From assembly GCA_029260655.1 (NCBI GenBank), contig JAJDCU010000027.1, positions 1 through 56,591 of the forward strand: DNA of 56,591 bases. The letters are read 5' to 3'. Position 1 is the first letter of the stretch, and each line of letters starts with the position of its first letter. The notes beneath the pieces are model-generated. The model had not been told where the DNA came from, ran no database searches, and was given only the letters and a program-made list of their open reading frames with translations. Shown piece by piece: positions 26,458-40,856 of this stretch. This DNA is from Phycisphaeraceae bacterium (lineage in GTDB: Bacteria > Planctomycetota > Phycisphaerae > Phycisphaerales > Phycisphaeraceae). The translations under genes and the position numbers were made by a program.

Positions 26458-29400
26458 TCAGCTCTTATTCCCACCGGGCAACTCTTCGCCGAGCAACTGG
26501 GCGACCAGTCGGGACTCGCCGACGGTGGTCTCGATCTCGTCAGGGGCTTCGGCGCCGGCGGCTTCGGCGACCGCGGCGGCGTCTTCCAATTCCTCGTCGC
26601 GTGTCGGCAATTCCTGGGTCGAGGGCTCGGCGAGCTTGACAACCTTCATGCCGGTGTACTTCTTGAATCCGGTGCCGACCGGGATCAGGTGGCCCAGCAG
26701 GACGTTCTCCTTGAGGCCTTCCAACGGGTCGATCTTGCCCGCCAGGGCCGCCTCTGTGAGGACCTTGGTCGTTTCCTGGAAGGACGCGCCCGAGAGGAAG
26801 GATTCGCTCTGGAGACTTGCCTTGGTGATCCCCAGGAGAAGGATCTTGGCGGTCGCGGGGCGGCACTTGGAGGTCTTGACGATCTGCTTGCCGTCGGCTT
26901 CGAGCTTGGCGTTGATCTCCTTGATCTCGGCCTTGGTCACGATCGTCCCGATTTCCAGGCCGCCGTCCCCGGTATCCTTGACCTTGACCTGAGCGGTCAC
27001 GACCTCGTTGGCGGCGCGGAAGCGGAACTTGTCGATGACCTCGTTGGGCAGCAGGTCGGCGTCGCCGGGGTTCTCCACCCGGACCTTGCGGAGCATCTGC
27101 GAAACGATGATCTCGATGTGCTTGTCATTGATCGGCACGCCCTGGGCACGGTAGACGTTCTGGACTTCTTCCAGGAGGTAGTTGTACAGAGCTTCTTCAC
27201 CCTTAACCCGCAGGATGTCCTGGGGGACCAGCGGCCCGTCGATGATGGGGTCTCCGGCGGTGACAAAGTCCCCGGTGTGAACCAGCAGGTGCCGGTCCTG
27301 TGGGACGTGGTGCTCGGCTTCCAGGCCGGCGTCGGACTTGACGATGATGGTCATCTTGCCGCGACGTCGGTCGTTTCTTAGCTCGACGTCGCCGGTGATC
27401 TCAGCCATGACCGCGGCTTCCTTGGGCCGACGTGCCTCGAAGATCTCGGTGACCCGGGGCAGACCGCCGACGATGTCACTGGACCCGGTCGCCTCACGCG
27501 GCTGGCGTGCGAGCATCTGCCCGGCCTCGATCGCCTGACCTTGCTTGACCTCGATACGCGCCTTCGCAGGAAGGTAGTGGAAGTCCAGGATCTTGCCGTC
27601 GGCGTCTTCGATCACGATCCGCGGATGCATCTCGCCCTTGTGCTCGATGACGACCAGGCTCTCGCCCTTCTCTTCGTCCTGCGCCTTCTTCTTGCCCTTG
27701 CCGGGGGCCTCGGCCTCGGGGCGGACGGTCTCGCCGACAACGATGTCTTCGAAGCGGATCACGCCGGCCTTCTCGGCGAGGATCGCGGTACGGTGCAGGT
27801 CCCACTGGACCAGGATCTGGCCCTTCTTGACCAGATCGCCGGTCTTCACACGGATGTACGAACCGTACTGGACCTTGAACTTCTCAAGCTCCCGGCCCTT
27901 GTCATCGAGGACGGCGACCTCACCGTTGCGTTTGAGTGCAACGAAGGTTTCGTTGCCGTCCTCGTCGAGGGTCGGGACCTCATTACAGTCACGGACCTCA
28001 ATCGTGCCGGCCTGGGAGGCCTGGTAAGCGCTTTCGATGAGGCTGGTCGTCGCGACGCCGCCGGTGTGGAAGGTACGCATCGTCAACTGTGTGCCGGGCT
28101 CACCGATGGATTGTGCGGCGATGATCCCGACGGCGAGGCCTTCCTCGACCAGCCGGCCGGTGGAAAGGTCCTGCCCGTAACACAGGGCGCAGACACCATG
28201 ACGCGACTCGCAGGTCAGCCCGGAACGGACCATCACCGCATCGATGCCCAGGGCCTCGATCTTGAGGGCGGCTTCGTCGGTAACGATCTGGTTTTCCTGA
28301 ACGATCAGTTCGTCCGTGATCGGGTTGCGGATCGTCTCGCGCGCGGTTCGGCCAACGATGTTTTCTCGCAGCGGGACGTCGATCTCTTCGCCCTTGTAGA
28401 TCGCACGCTTGGTGATGCCTTGCTTCGTCCCGCAGTCGTGGTCCGCGATAAAAACGTTTTGGGCGACGTCGGCAAGCTTACGGGTGAGGTACCCGGAGTC
28501 GGCGGTCTTCAGCGCGGTGTCGGCCAGGCCCTTACGCGCACCGTGGGTCGAGGAGAAATACTCCAGCACGCTCAAGCCCTCACGGGCGTTGGCCTTGATG
28601 GGGGTCTCGATGATCTCACCGGACGGCTTACTCATCAGCCCACGCATACCGGCGAGCTGCTGGACCTGGCTGACGTTGCCACGGGCGCCCGACGCGTCCT
28701 TGCTCATGATGAACACGGGGTTGATGCAGAGCTTACCCTCGGTCCCATCGGCGGGCAGGGGCATGCCGTTTTCGTCGCGGCGGTCGTTTTTCAGTTCCTT
28801 GAGCAGTTCCTTGGTGACGCTCTCCCGGCAGTGTGTCCAGAGGTCCAGGAGCTGGTTGTAGCGCTCACGCTCGGTGATCGCACCTGCGTGGTAGGCCTTC
28901 TCGACCCGATCGACCTTCTTCTGAGTCGCGTCGATCAGTTCCTGCTTCTTCTGCGGGATGCGCAGGTCGGTCAACCCGAACGACAAACCGGACGTCGTCG
29001 AGTACTTGAACCCGATGGCCTTGAGGTTGTCCAGCAGGTCGATCGTCGCCGGCCGGCCGCAACGTGCGTAGGTGTCGTCGATCACGCGGCTGCACGCCTT
29101 GGAACCCAGGGCGAAGTTGTAATAGTGCATCCCCTCGGGCAGGATCTCGTTGAATAACAACCGGCCAACCGTGGTGACGATCCGGTTATTCTTCGGCAGC
29201 GCCTCGGGCTGGTTTTTCATGTCCGTGATGATGTCCCCGTACCGTCCCTTGGGCAGGCGGACCTGGATCGGGGTAAGCAGGTCGATCTTCTTGAGGTCGT
29301 AAGCAAAGATCGCCTCGAACGGGTCGCGGTAGAACGGACACTTGGTCGGGTCAAGCGAGTCGTCCCCACGGACCATCGTCAGGTAGTACGCACCCAGGAG

Positions 29401-30903
29401 GATGTCCTGAGACGGGCTGATGATGGGGTTGCCGTTGGCCGGGCTGAAGATGTTGTGGGTCGCCAGGATCAGGACGCTGGCTTCGGCCTGGGCCTCGACG
29501 CTCAGCGGCAGGTGGACCGCCATCTGGTCGCCATCGAAGTCGGCGTTGAACCCGGCGCAGACCAGCGGGTGGATCTTGATCGCGTTGCCCTCGACCAACA
29601 CCGGCTCGAATGCCTGGATACCCATGCGGTGCAGGGTCGGGGCACGGTTCAAGAGGACCGGGTGCTGGTAGATCACCTCTTCGAGGATATCCCAGACCTC
29701 GGGGTCCCGGCGTTCGAGCATCTTCTTGGCGCTCTTGATCGTATCGACCAGGCCGTGCTCTTTGAGCTTGCGGATGATGAACGGCTGGAACAGCTCCAGC
29801 GCGATCTTCTTAGGCAGGCCGCACTGGTTGAGCTTCAGTTCAGGGCCGACCACGATCACCGACCGGGCCGAGTAGTCGACGCGCTTGCCCAGCAGGTTCT
29901 CGCGGAACCGGCCTTGCTTGCCCTTGATCATGTCGGTCAGGGACTTCAGCGGGCGGTTGCTGGAACCGAGCACCGGGCGTCGGCATCGGCCGTTGTCGAA
30001 CAGCGCATCCACCGACTGCTGGAGCATCCGCTTCTCGTTGCGGATGATGACCTCGGGGGCGTTGAGGTCCATCAGCTTCTTAAGCCGGTTGTTACGGTTG
30101 ATGATCCGGCGGTACAGGTCGTTCAGGTCGCTGGTTGCGAAGTTGCCCGACTCCAGCAGGACCAGTGGACGCAAGTCCGGCGGGATCACCGGGACCACGT
30201 CCATGACCATCCACTCCGGCTTGTTCTCCGAGTGGCGGATCTGCTCGACGATCTTCAGACGCTTGGAAAGGTCCTTGATCTTCTGCTTGCTGCGTGTGTT
30301 GCCCAGGTCTTCACGGAGTTGGGCCTGCGTGTCGTGCAGGTCGAGCTTGACCAGCAGTTCCTTGATCGCTTCGGCGCCCATGGTCGCGACAAACCCGTGG
30401 CCGTATTGCTCACGCGCGGTGCGGTACTCGTCTTCGGTCAGGAGCTGCCGCTCTTTTAGCGGGGTGTCACCGGGATCGATGACAGCGTAGTCCTGGAAGT
30501 AGACGACCTTCTCGATGTCGCTGGTCTTCATCCCCAGGAGGTTGCCCAGGTGCGAGGGGATCGCCTTGAAGAACCAGATGTGGACGATGGGCGCCGCGAG
30601 GTTGATGTGGCCCATCCGCTTGCGTCGGACGCGGGAGTGGGTGACCTTGACCCCGCATCGGTCGCAGATGATGCCTTTGAACTTCGTGCCCTTGTACTTG
30701 CCGCAGGCGCACTCGTAGTCGCGCTCGGGCCCGAAAATCCGCTCACAGAACAGCCCGTCCTTCTCCGGCCGGTAGGTCCGGTAGTTGATCGTCTCCGGCT
30801 TCTTGACCTCCCCGAAGGACCAGGAGCGGATATCGTTAGGGCTCGCCAGGGTGATCTTCACCGAGGCGTAGTCGTTCACGCGGTCGTACATCAGTTCAGC
30901 CAT
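26458..30903 (-). CDS. rpoC: DNA-directed RNA polymerase subunit beta'
   Basis: At 1481 residues this is a full beta' subunit. The catalytic magnesium loop [12 protein letters not shown] lies near residue 455. The N-terminal zinc site has CACGKYKG...CDRCG and the second zinc site has [13 protein letters not shown]. The bridge helix and trigger-loop regions ([18 protein letters not shown]) are intact. ATG 30903 is preceded by GGGAG about 11 bases upstream. It follows rpoB after 92 bases in the same operon and ends at a strong terminator. No ribosomal protein genes follow, unlike the usual rpoBC-rpsLG-fusA order. Confidence 0.97.
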   Translation of the reverse strand: MAELMYDRVNDYASVKITLASPNDIRSWSFGEVKKPETINYRTYRPEKDGLFCERIFGPERDYECACGKYKGTKFKGIICDRCGVKVTHSRVRRKRMGHINLAAPIVHIWFFKAIPSHLGNLLGMKTSDIEKVVYFQDYAVIDPGDTPLKERQLLTEDEYRTAREQYGHGFVATMGAEAIKELLVKLDLHDTQAQLREDLGNTRSKQKIKDLSKRLKIVEQIRHSENKPEWMVMDVVPVIPPDLRPLVLLESGNFATSDLNDLYRRIINRNNRLKKLMDLNAPEVIIRNEKRMLQQSVDALFDNGRCRRPVLGSSNRPLKSLTDMIKGKQGRFRENLLGKRVDYSARSVIVVGPELKLNQCGLPKKIALELFQPFIIRKLKEHGLVDTIKSAKKMLERRDPEVWDILEEVIYQHPVLLNRAPTLHRMGIQAFEPVLVEGNAIKIHPLVCAGFNADFDGDQMAVHLPLSVEAQAEASVLILATHNIFSPANGNPIISPSQDILLGAYYLTMVRGDDSLDPTKCPFYRDPFEAIFAYDLKKIDLLTPIQVRLPKGRYGDIITDMKNQPEALPKNNRIVTTVGRLLFNEILPEGMHYYNFALGSKACSRVIDDTYARCGRPATIDLLDNLKAIGFKYSTTSGLSFGLTDLRIPQKKQELIDATQKKVDRVEKAYHAGAITERERYNQLLDLWTHCRESVTKELLKELKNDRRDENGMPLPADGTEGKLCINPVFIMSKDASGARGNVSQVQQLAGMRGLMSKPSGEIIETPIKANAREGLSVLEYFSSTHGARKGLADTALKTADSGYLTRKLADVAQNVFIADHDCGTKQGITKRAIYKGEEIDVPLRENIVGRTARETIRNPITDELIVQENQIVTDEAALKIEALGIDAVMVRSGLTCESRHGVCALCYGQDLSTGRLVEEGLAVGIIAAQSIGEPGTQLTMRTFHTGGVATTSLIESAYQASQAGTIEVRDCNEVPTLDEDGNETFVALKRNGEVAVLDDKGRELEKFKVQYGSYIRVKTGDLVKKGQILVQWDLHRTAILAEKAGVIRFEDIVVGETVRPEAEAPGKGKKKAQDEEKGESLVVIEHKGEMHPRIVIEDADGKILDFHYLPAKARIEVKQGQAIEAGQMLARQPREATGSSDIVGGLPRVTEIFEARRPKEAAVMAEITGDVELRNDRRRGKMTIIVKSDAGLEAEHHVPQDRHLLVHTGDFVTAGDPIIDGPLVPQDILRVKGEEALYNYLLEEVQNVYRAQGVPINDKHIEIIVSQMLRKVRVENPGDADLLPNEVIDKFRFRAANEVVTAQVKVKDTGDGGLEIGTIVTKAEIKEINAKLEADGKQIVKTSKCRPATAKILLLGITKASLQSESFLSGASFQETTKVLTEAALAGKIDPLEGLKENVLLGHLIPVGTGFKKYTGMKVVKLAEPSTQELPTRDEELEDAAAVAEAAGAEAPDEIETTVGESRLVAQLLGEELPGGNKS

Positions 30904-30995
30904 AGTTCAAAACGCTCCCAAGGTTATGAGCGTGAATAGTTTTCGTTTCGGTCAGGCGGTTCGTCGGCACACGCCGCGTACCGCCGGGCGTCCGG

Positions 30996-34778
<3,783 letters not shown>

Positions 34779-34866
34779 CGATTACCTCGATCTTGCGAAT
34801 GATAAATGTAGTTTATGACTGACCTTAGGGGGACCCGATCACCGTTTTCTGCACCGCGAACCTAAT

Positions 34867-34895
34867 AGTATAGAGCAAAAGAAAAAGCGACACAA
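34867..34895 (-). promoter_or_regulatory. Promoter of rpoBC
   Basis: Read on the minus strand, TTGTGT (34890-34895) and TATACT (34867-34872) are 17 bases apart, giving a leader of about 80 bases. The surrounding 34800-35000 is unusually AT-rich for this window. Confidence 0.6.
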
Positions 34896-35053
34896 CCCGG
34901 GTTGCCATTTTTTTTGCTAAAGAAGCCGGATTGGCCTCGACTTTGCGTATACCAATTTCCATCAATCTTATAACTATAGACAAATCATATAATTACATGT
35001 TTAGCGGGCCCGGGCCCGTGGGGCTCTCGCCCGAGAAAACCCCTTATCAGCCC

Positions 35054-35998
35054 TTAAGTTATCAACAATTCAAGGCCGATCCCGTCGGCAAGACAGATCT
35101 CCAGCGGGGTCGCCTCGGCAGGGTCGCCATCGATCTGGATCGGCGCGGGTGTGGATAAGGAGGTCCTCACGCCCAGCCGTAACGCACGCCCGTGTTTCAC
35201 ATCCGCCCTGCCCAGGTGACCGCCTCGCAGCACCGACAGGGCGTAGCTCAGCAACGGCCCGGCCCCAGGCCTTTCAAACAGTACCCAACTCAGCCGTCCA
35301 TCATCTTCGACGCAACCCGGCGGACAGAGCCTCAGCCCTCCGCCATACGCAGGCAGGTTAAAGACGAACAGGTGCGCACCGGCCAACGCCTGCCCATCCA
35401 CGTCGACGGTCAGCATCGGATACGCATACCCAAACGCAGACGACATCAGCCTTGGAAGGTAACTCAGCCGACGAACTCGGCGAAGCCCCCCGCCCCTGGC
35501 CCGCCAGCGATCCATGCGATGCACCACCTCACCGTCGTAACCGACCCCGGCCATCAGGGTAAACAGCCTGCCCCCGGCCCGGACCAGGTCGACCCGTCTC
35601 GTACGACACCTCTGGATCGCACCGGTCAACGCATGGACATCACACCCAAACCTGAAATGGCCGGCGAACAGGTTTTCGTTGCCCATCGGCAGCGTCGCCA
35701 ACGACACCACAGACCCATGAGATGTATCCAACTGGCCCGCTGCGCCAAGTTCGTTCACCACCGCCCCGATCGAGCCGTCCCCCCCCGCCACCACGACGCA
35801 TCGGCACCACCTGTTCAGGCCCGGATCAGACAGCAGCTTCCCCCGCTCTTGCAGGTCCCAGACCAGCCTGGGCTCAAGCCCCCCCGCCGACAGCGCCGCC
35901 GCCAGATCGTCGACGCACCGTCGGTTGGGCCCCGAACCGCTGAACGGATTCGCACACACCAGAACACCCCGCGGATCAGACGTGCCACGATCATCCAT
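35054..35998 (-). CDS. Diacylglycerol/lipid kinase family protein
   Basis: The 314-residue protein has the DAGK catalytic domain. NPFSGSG near the start and GGDGSIGAVVNEL (about 72-84) form the nucleotide site, and later strands carry AGVGYDGEVV. The usual GTxNDFAR loop reads MGNENLFAG, so the conserved Asp is replaced. The C-terminal half (DVDGQ..., PAPIQIDGDPAE) matches the YegS/LcbK type. Such enzymes phosphorylate diacylglycerol or other lipids at the membrane; the substrate cannot be read from sequence. It lies upstream of rpoB on the same strand, but AT-rich DNA with its own promoter separates them. Confidence 0.85.
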   Translation of the reverse strand: MDDRGTSDPRGVLVCANPFSGSGPNRRCVDDLAAALSAGGLEPRLVWDLQERGKLLSDPGLNRWCRCVVVAGGDGSIGAVVNELGAAGQLDTSHGSVVSLATLPMGNENLFAGHFRFGCDVHALTGAIQRCRTRRVDLVRAGGRLFTLMAGVGYDGEVVHRMDRWRARGGGLRRVRRLSYLPRLMSSAFGYAYPMLTVDVDGQALAGAHLFVFNLPAYGGGLRLCPPGCVEDDGRLSWVLFERPGAGPLLSYALSVLRGGHLGRADVKHGRALRLGVRTSLSTPAPIQIDGDPAEATPLEICLADGIGLELLIT

Positions 35999-36064
35999 CT
36001 TTAGTCCCTACTCATCCACGCCTGCACTGGGCGCAGCGAGGGCCCGGGTGCACCTGACATCCAT

Positions 36065-36268
36065 TCAATAATGCGGCGGCTTCTGCGCCTCCAGGTCGTC
36101 CGGGTCATCCGTCTCCTGGTCCTGCTGGATCTGGGCCTGCAACTGCCCCATCTCGCGACGCATCGCCGCCAGGCTCCCATGCAGTTCCTGCATCACGCCG
36201 TCGAGTTCGCCTACAAACCGCTCGAGGTGCGCTATCTTCTCTTCAACGAGGGTCAACCGATCTTCCAT
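36065..36268 (-). CDS. slyX: SlyX family protein
   Basis: This 67-residue protein is almost entirely a coiled coil with heptads (EDRLTLVEEKIAHLERFVGELD...). It ends in PPHY, the diagnostic terminus of SlyX. SlyX has no proven biochemical role. Length agrees with the family (about 70). It sits 66 bases upstream of the DAGK-like gene on the same strand and may share its transcript. Confidence 0.85.
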   Translation of the reverse strand: MEDRLTLVEEKIAHLERFVGELDGVMQELHGSLAAMRREMGQLQAQIQQDQETDDPDDLEAQKPPHY

Positions 36269-36513
36269 GCAGGCATTGTAATGCCCTCACAACCAACCGG
36301 GAGAGCCACCTTGAGATGAAGCGATTCGAGATGATGTTGCATCCTTGAGCTCCGGCCACATGCCCTGCCCGGTGATGCACCTTTCATCTCCGCCGCTCGC
36401 GACGGATTATTCTAGTTGTTATACTCTAGGGCCTGTCATATGAAATGATTCGTCAGCGTCAGTTATTACAAAAACACGGGCAAGCCGGGGCTTAAAAAAA
36501 GAAAGCAGCGTAG

Positions 36514-37872
36514 ATGCGCCACGATAAATACCCTCTGATCCCCCAGCAGCCAGCCGCCCCGAAACTGGTCACCGATCTGCCCGGGCCCAAGGCCAAGGCC
36601 CTGACCGAGCGCGACCAGAAGGTCACCAGCCCGTCGTACACGCGCGACTACCCCCTGGTCATGGAAAGCGGGATCGGGTCGGTTGTGGTCGACCCGGACG
36701 GCAACCACTTCCTGGATATGGCCGCCGGGATCGCGGTCACCGCCAGCGGGCACAGCCACCCCTACGTTGTCGAAGCGATCATCGAGCAGACCCAGCGCTT
36801 CATCCACATGTCCGGGACCGACTTCTTTTATCAGAGCCAGATCGAGCTGGCTGAGCGGTTGGCCAAGCTCGCGCCGATGTCGGGTAAGAACCGTGTGTTC
36901 TTCACGAACTCCGGGGCCGAGGCGCTCGAAGCGGCGTTCAAGCTGACCCGTCACCATACCGGGCGTCAACACGTTCTGGCGTTCTGGGGGGCGTTCCACG
37001 GCCGAACGTATGGCGCGATGTCCCTAACCGGGAGCAAGGCGATCCAGCGCAAGCGCTTCGGGCCGATGGTGCCTGGCGTCCAGCACGTCACATATCCCAA
37101 TCCGTTTAGACCGGCCGGCGGCGTGAAACCAGACAAGGTCGTGGACTTCACGTTCGATGAGATCGAGCGGCTATTCACCCGGAAGGTCGACCCGTCGGTG
37201 CTGGCGGCGATCTTTGTCGAGCCGATCCAAGGCGAGGGCGGGTACATCGTGCCCCCGGCCGACTTCTTCCCCAGGCTCCGCGAGCTCTGCGACAAACACG
37301 GGATCCTCATGGTCTGCGACGAGGTCCAGGCCGGGTTCGGCCGAACCGGGAGGATGTGGGCGTGCCAGCACTACGGCGTCGAGCCGGACATCATCACCAG
37401 CGCCAAGGGCATCGCCAGCGGTATGCCCCTGGGTGCGATGATCGCCAAGGAATCGGTCATGGACTGGCCCTACGGCGCACACGCCTCGACCTTCGGCGGC
37501 AACCCCGTCGCCTGCGCCGCGTCGCTGGCCACCATCGACCTGCTCGAAGCCGGGCTGACCGACAACGCCGCCAAGGTCGGCGATCACCTTCAAACTAAGC
37601 TCCACGAACTGCAGCAAAAGTTCCCCGCCATCGGCGATGTGCGCGGCAAGGGTCTGATGGTCGTCGCCGAGTTCGTCAAGACCGACGGCAGTAACGCCCC
37701 GGACCCCGACCTGCGCAACAAGATCGTTATGGCCAGCTTCGACAAGGGCCTGCTCGTGCTGGGCTGCGGCGAGTCCGGCATCCGTTTCTCACCCGCCCTG
37801 ACCGTCAGCGCCGACCAGATCGACACGGCTGTGAAACTCATGGGCGAGGCGATCGCGGAAGTCTCCGCCTGA
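36514..37872 (+). CDS. Class III (PLP) aminotransferase, ornithine/GABA-like
   Basis: The 452-residue protein is a fold-type I aminotransferase of class III. It has the phosphate-binding NSGAEALEAAFKLTRH, the substrate/PLP region AFWGAFHGRTYGAMSLTG, CDEVQAGFGRTG with the cofactor-nitrogen Asp, and the PLP lysine in ITSAKGIASGMPLGA. The EPIQGEGGYIVPP block is shared by 4-aminobutyrate and acetylornithine aminotransferases. Length fits the GABA or broad-specificity amino-acid racemase/aminotransferase group; which amine is used cannot be told. It is a single gene with its own terminator. Confidence 0.88.
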   Translation: MRHDKYPLIPQQPAAPKLVTDLPGPKAKALTERDQKVTSPSYTRDYPLVMESGIGSVVVDPDGNHFLDMAAGIAVTASGHSHPYVVEAIIEQTQRFIHMSGTDFFYQSQIELAERLAKLAPMSGKNRVFFTNSGAEALEAAFKLTRHHTGRQHVLAFWGAFHGRTYGAMSLTGSKAIQRKRFGPMVPGVQHVTYPNPFRPAGGVKPDKVVDFTFDEIERLFTRKVDPSVLAAIFVEPIQGEGGYIVPPADFFPRLRELCDKHGILMVCDEVQAGFGRTGRMWACQHYGVEPDIITSAKGIASGMPLGAMIAKESVMDWPYGAHASTFGGNPVACAASLATIDLLEAGLTDNAAKVGDHLQTKLHELQQKFPAIGDVRGKGLMVVAEFVKTDGSNAPDPDLRNKIVMASFDKGLLVLGCGESGIRFSPALTVSADQIDTAVKLMGEAIAEVSA

Positions 37873-37900
37873 CCACACACCTACAACAACGCTTTCACAA

Positions 37901-37925
37901 AACCTCGGCCTTGGTCGGGGTTTTT
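37901..37925 (+). terminator. Rho-independent terminator after the aminotransferase
   Basis: An 8-bp stem (CCTCGGCC / GGTCGGGG, with G-T pairs) and TT loop is followed by five T, 30 bases after the stop. Confidence 0.85.
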
Positions 37926-37963
37926 ATTTAGCCCCGTGTCGTCATCGCGGCGCCGCACGGGCT

Positions 37964-39793
37964 CTACCGAATCGATTCCAATTCTTCCCAGCGTTCGTAG
38001 AGTTGTTCGACACGGGTTTGTGCCTGGGTAAGTTGGTGACAGACTTCTTCGTGGCGTGTGCGGTCGGCGATAACGGCCGGGTCGGCGGCAAGGTCATGAA
38101 GGGCCTCGTGCTCGGCCTCGGCCTTGAGGATCGCATCCTGCATCTGGTCCAGTTCCCGCTGGAGTTTGTAGCTCAGCTTCCTGGATGAATTCGAGCCGGT
38201 CGAAGTAATGGAGGCGGCGGGCTTTTTCTGCTTAACGGTGCTTGCCTCGGCGGTCTCTGAGGCTGCTTCCTTGCGTGCCCGGTCGTCTTGCCACTGGGCG
38301 TAAGACATGTAGCGTTTGGTCTTGCCTGCCCCGTCCAGCGCGATCAGCTCGGTCGACAGCCGGTCGAGCATGAACCGGTCGTGGGTGACCAGCACGATCG
38401 CGCCGGGGAACTCGGTCAGGGCCTGTTCGAGCACCTCAAGCGACGGGATGTCCAGGTCGTTGGTCGGCTCGTCCAGGATCAGGACATCCGCCGGCTTGAG
38501 CATCAGGTTGGCGATCAGGATACGGGCCTGCTCTCCGCCGGAGAGGTCGCCGACGGAGACGTTGAACTTCGACGGGTCAAAAAGGAACTTGCGTGCCCAC
38601 CCGGCGACATGGACCGGTTTGCCGCGGTATTCGACCGTATCACCGGCCGGGCAGAGCGCCTCGCGCAGGCACATGGTCGGGTTCAGGTCCTCGCGGTGCT
38701 GGGTGAAGTTGACGATCCGCAATTCGGGGGCGGGCTTGACCGACCCAGAGTCGGGCCTGAGTTCACCTGTCAGCAAGCGCAGAAGCGTCGTCTTGCCCGA
38801 GCCGTTAGGGCCCAGCAAACCTAACCGCATGCCCGGGGAAAGCTTAAGGTCCAGCCCGTCGAACAGAAGCTTGCCGCCCATCGTTTTGGTTAAGTGGTGC
38901 GCGGCAAGCAGCTTGTTTGTCTTGCGCTCGGTCGCCTGGAAGTCGATGGCGGAGGTCTGCTTGGGGGCTTTGTTGCGCAGGACGGTGGCCTTGAAGTCGC
39001 CTAGGCGATCCTCGGCGGCGGCGACCTGTGTCTTGTTGCGCGTCTGCCTGCCTTGGATCCCCTGTTTCAACCACGCCGTGTCGCGACGGACCTTCCCGCC
39101 TAACGCTGTCTGTTGCGTTGCCTGCGCGTCAAGGAACTCGTCCTTGCGGCGCACGAACTCCGAGTAGTTGCCCCGCACCTCGAACAAACCATCGGGGTAG
39201 GCCCGTGACAACTCCACGACCCGCTTGGCCATACGATCGAGGAACACCCGGTCGTGTGTGATGAACACCATAGCCATCGGCGCCTGCCGGACGAAGCTCT
39301 CAAGCCAGAGCACGCCTTCAAGATCCAGGTGGTTCGTCGGCTCGTCGAGCATCAGGATGTCCGGCTCGTGAGCCAAAGCGCAGGCGATCGACAACCGTTT
39401 CTTCCAACCGCCTGACAGTGTCGAGACCGGCTGATCCAATACCGTAAAACCCAGATTGCTCAACGAGATCGCCGCACGCGTCTGGGCGTTGAGCGCCGTG
39501 CCCGGCTTTTCTTCGCCCAACTCAGCCAACACCACTGACATCGGCGTGGCCCCTTCATCAAACGTATCTTCCTGATCGACGTAGGCGATGTGCAGCTGCT
39601 TTCGCCGGGTGATCTCCCCCTCGTCCGGCTCGACCAGCCCGGCAAGGATCTTCACCAGCGTCGACTTCCCCGACCCGTTGGGCCCGATCAACCCGAGCCG
39701 ATCCCCCTCCGAAAGACTCAGCGCCACCCCCGTAAACAGCGTGTGCGTCGCGTAGGTCTTGCTCAAGTCTCGGGCCGTCAGCAGCGTCGCCAT
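37964..39793 (-). CDS. uup: Uup-type ABC-F ATPase
   Basis: The 609-residue soluble protein has two ABC domains: Walker A GPNGSGKST and GPNGSGKTT, signatures LSGGWKKR and LSGGEQAR, and Walker B LMLDEPTNHLD and LILDEPTNDLD. The linker reads AWLKQGIQGRQTRNKTQV, close to the Uup sequence, and the C-terminal 80 residues form the Uup coiled-coil domain. Uup acts on ribosomes and affects transposon precise excision in E. coli. Together with the gene at 9107 this window encodes two ABC-F proteins of different subgroups. Convergent with the aminotransferase gene. Confidence 0.9.
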   Translation of the reverse strand: MATLLTARDLSKTYATHTLFTGVALSLSEGDRLGLIGPNGSGKSTLVKILAGLVEPDEGEITRRKQLHIAYVDQEDTFDEGATPMSVVLAELGEEKPGTALNAQTRAAISLSNLGFTVLDQPVSTLSGGWKKRLSIACALAHEPDILMLDEPTNHLDLEGVLWLESFVRQAPMAMVFITHDRVFLDRMAKRVVELSRAYPDGLFEVRGNYSEFVRRKDEFLDAQATQQTALGGKVRRDTAWLKQGIQGRQTRNKTQVAAAEDRLGDFKATVLRNKAPKQTSAIDFQATERKTNKLLAAHHLTKTMGGKLLFDGLDLKLSPGMRLGLLGPNGSGKTTLLRLLTGELRPDSGSVKPAPELRIVNFTQHREDLNPTMCLREALCPAGDTVEYRGKPVHVAGWARKFLFDPSKFNVSVGDLSGGEQARILIANLMLKPADVLILDEPTNDLDIPSLEVLEQALTEFPGAIVLVTHDRFMLDRLSTELIALDGAGKTKRYMSYAQWQDDRARKEAASETAEASTVKQKKPAASITSTGSNSSRKLSYKLQRELDQMQDAILKAEAEHEALHDLAADPAVIADRTRHEEVCHQLTQAQTRVEQLYERWEELESIR

Positions 39794-39868
39794 AGGGCGG
39801 GAATGTAGCAGAAATGATCATGCCGCTATCACATCAACCGTTGTCGCGACGGATCACCCACCGCTGTT

Positions 39869-39898
39869 CCCATATAGCCCCGGGCTTGTTCGGGGTTG
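39869..39898 (+). repeat. 30-base hairpin repeat, copy 3
   Basis: This copy reads CCCATATAGCCCCGGGCTTG followed by a pairing GC arm and a short T run (GGGGTTGTTTTTATTT). It lies at the 3' end of the zinc-ribbon gene, where with the T run it could also act as a terminator on the plus strand. Confidence 0.65.
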
Positions 39899-39901
39899 TT
39901 T

Positions 39902-40435
39902 TTATTTAACGGATGCGCACTGTTCCCGCCCACACTCCGGACAAACACCCGACGGCGAGCCGCGTAGGTCGTACCCGCACTTACGGCAGATCCCGACAGT
40001 GAAGTAGCGGTGCTTGATGTGAAGTACTAACGCGACAGCCGGCCAGGCACCGAACAGCAGTGTCGGTAGCCAGAAGGGGACGGTAAGGTTGGTGCCTGTC
40101 CACGTCCCATAAGGATGTGGTGTTGATGAAGTGTGATAACCGTATGGCAGGTACTCACGTAGCGTTTTCAGGTCCGTATCAAAACTACGGAGCTGGTCGA
40201 TATTGTCTCGCACCTCATTAAGTGAATTGTATTCTATAGCCAAATCAGTAGGCCATTGCGGTGGACTTCCGTAGCTCGTTCCAATCGACGCGCGGCCCGC
40301 TATGGCGTCCATCATCAATGAGGAATTGTCTTCCCAGAGTGGTGCCCGCGCACTTACGATGTAATAGTAGGAGACAACCCAAAGCATCACACAGACGATG
40401 GCGAGCAGGGCAAAGATATTTCTAAGCCATCGCAT
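39902..40435 (-). CDS. Membrane protein with CxxCGYDL zinc ribbon
   Basis: From ATG 40435 the protein has 177 residues: an N-terminal membrane helix, an exported-looking domain of about 100 residues with no recognisable family, a second hydrophobic segment, and a C-terminal zinc ribbon CRKCGYDLRGSPSGVCPECG. This ribbon is widespread in planctomycetes and is shared with the protein at 52444-52779. The longer frame starts at TTG 40450. It is flanked by inverted copies of the 30-base hairpin repeat. Function unknown. Confidence 0.7.
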   Translation of the reverse strand: MRWLRNIFALLAIVCVMLWVVSYYYIVSARAPLWEDNSSLMMDAIAGRASIGTSYGSPPQWPTDLAIEYNSLNEVRDNIDQLRSFDTDLKTLREYLPYGYHTSSTPHPYGTWTGTNLTVPFWLPTLLFGAWPAVALVLHIKHRYFTVGICRKCGYDLRGSPSGVCPECGREQCASVK

Positions 40436-40463
40436 TACTTCAATCCCCAAATGATTTCATGCG

Positions 40464-40493
40464 CCACCCCGGCCAAGGCCGGAGCTATATGTT
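40464..40493 (-). repeat. 30-base hairpin repeat, copy 4 (inverted)
   Basis: On the minus strand it reads CATATAGCTCCGGCCTTG and continues with GGCCGGGGTGG. It is inverted relative to copy 3, and the pair flanks the zinc-ribbon gene. Confidence 0.55.
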
Positions 40494-40525
40494 TGGTATC
40501 GGACACGCCGTCGTTGTGAATGGAA

Positions 40526-40609
40526 TGCCGGTGGAGGGACTCGAACCCACATGGTGTTGCCACCAACGGATTTTGAATCCGTCGCGTCTGCCAATTCCGC
40601 CACACCGGC
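40526..40609 (-). tRNA. tRNA-Leu, anticodon CAA
   Basis: The minus strand folds into an 84-base class II tRNA. The acceptor stem is 7 bp (GCCGGTG / CACCGGC), the D arm is GGCGGAATTGGCAGACGC, the anticodon stem ACGGA / TCCGT has loop TTCAAAA (anticodon CAA), a long variable arm follows, and the T arm contains GGGTTCGAGTCCC. The discriminator is A. CCA is not encoded. It decodes UUG leucine codons. Confidence 0.95.
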
Positions 40610-40623
40610 CGGTGTGAGCAGGC

Positions 40624-40652
40624 AAGTTACCTGCCGTGTAGGACCCCGGCAA
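40624..40652 (-). promoter_or_regulatory. Candidate promoter of tRNA-Leu
   Basis: On the minus strand TTGCCG (40647-40652) and TAACTT (40624-40629) are 17 bases apart, placing the transcript start a few bases before the tRNA. Confidence 0.45.
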
Positions 40653-40698
40653 GTGGTCGCAGACGGTTTAGATGGTGGGGCGTGGGGTTGCAAAGGAC

Positions 40699-40722
40699 AG
40701 CCGCAGGTTTCCACCTGCGGCT
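40699..40722. other. Perfect 10-bp hairpin
   Basis: AGCCGCAGGT / ACCTGCGGCT closes a TTCC loop. No T tract follows on either strand. It lies between the divergent tRNA and the signalling operon; it may be a binding site or a bidirectional structure. Confidence 0.5.
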
Positions 40723-40856
40723 CGGGGCGTAAAGAAATCACTCAAATAATGCAGGGCGGCGCCATAAACGGCTTCCGGGGGCGACTACCGATTGGCAGGC
40801 GAGGGTATCGCCGAGGCCGGTTGCGATTGTAAACCGTTACTGAAAGGAGATTTGTG

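Noticed and set aside
27541-29157. 538-codon open frame antisense to rpoC
   Set aside because: It mirrors the beta' gene, with no domain pattern or ribosome site. The same applies to the frames opposite rpoB at 31317-34631.
36474-36500. Fifth copy of the 30-base hairpin repeat (ACGGGCAAGCCGGGGC)
   Set aside because: It shares the GC hairpin but not the CATATAG flank. The same holds for partial look-alikes at about 7050 and 50941.
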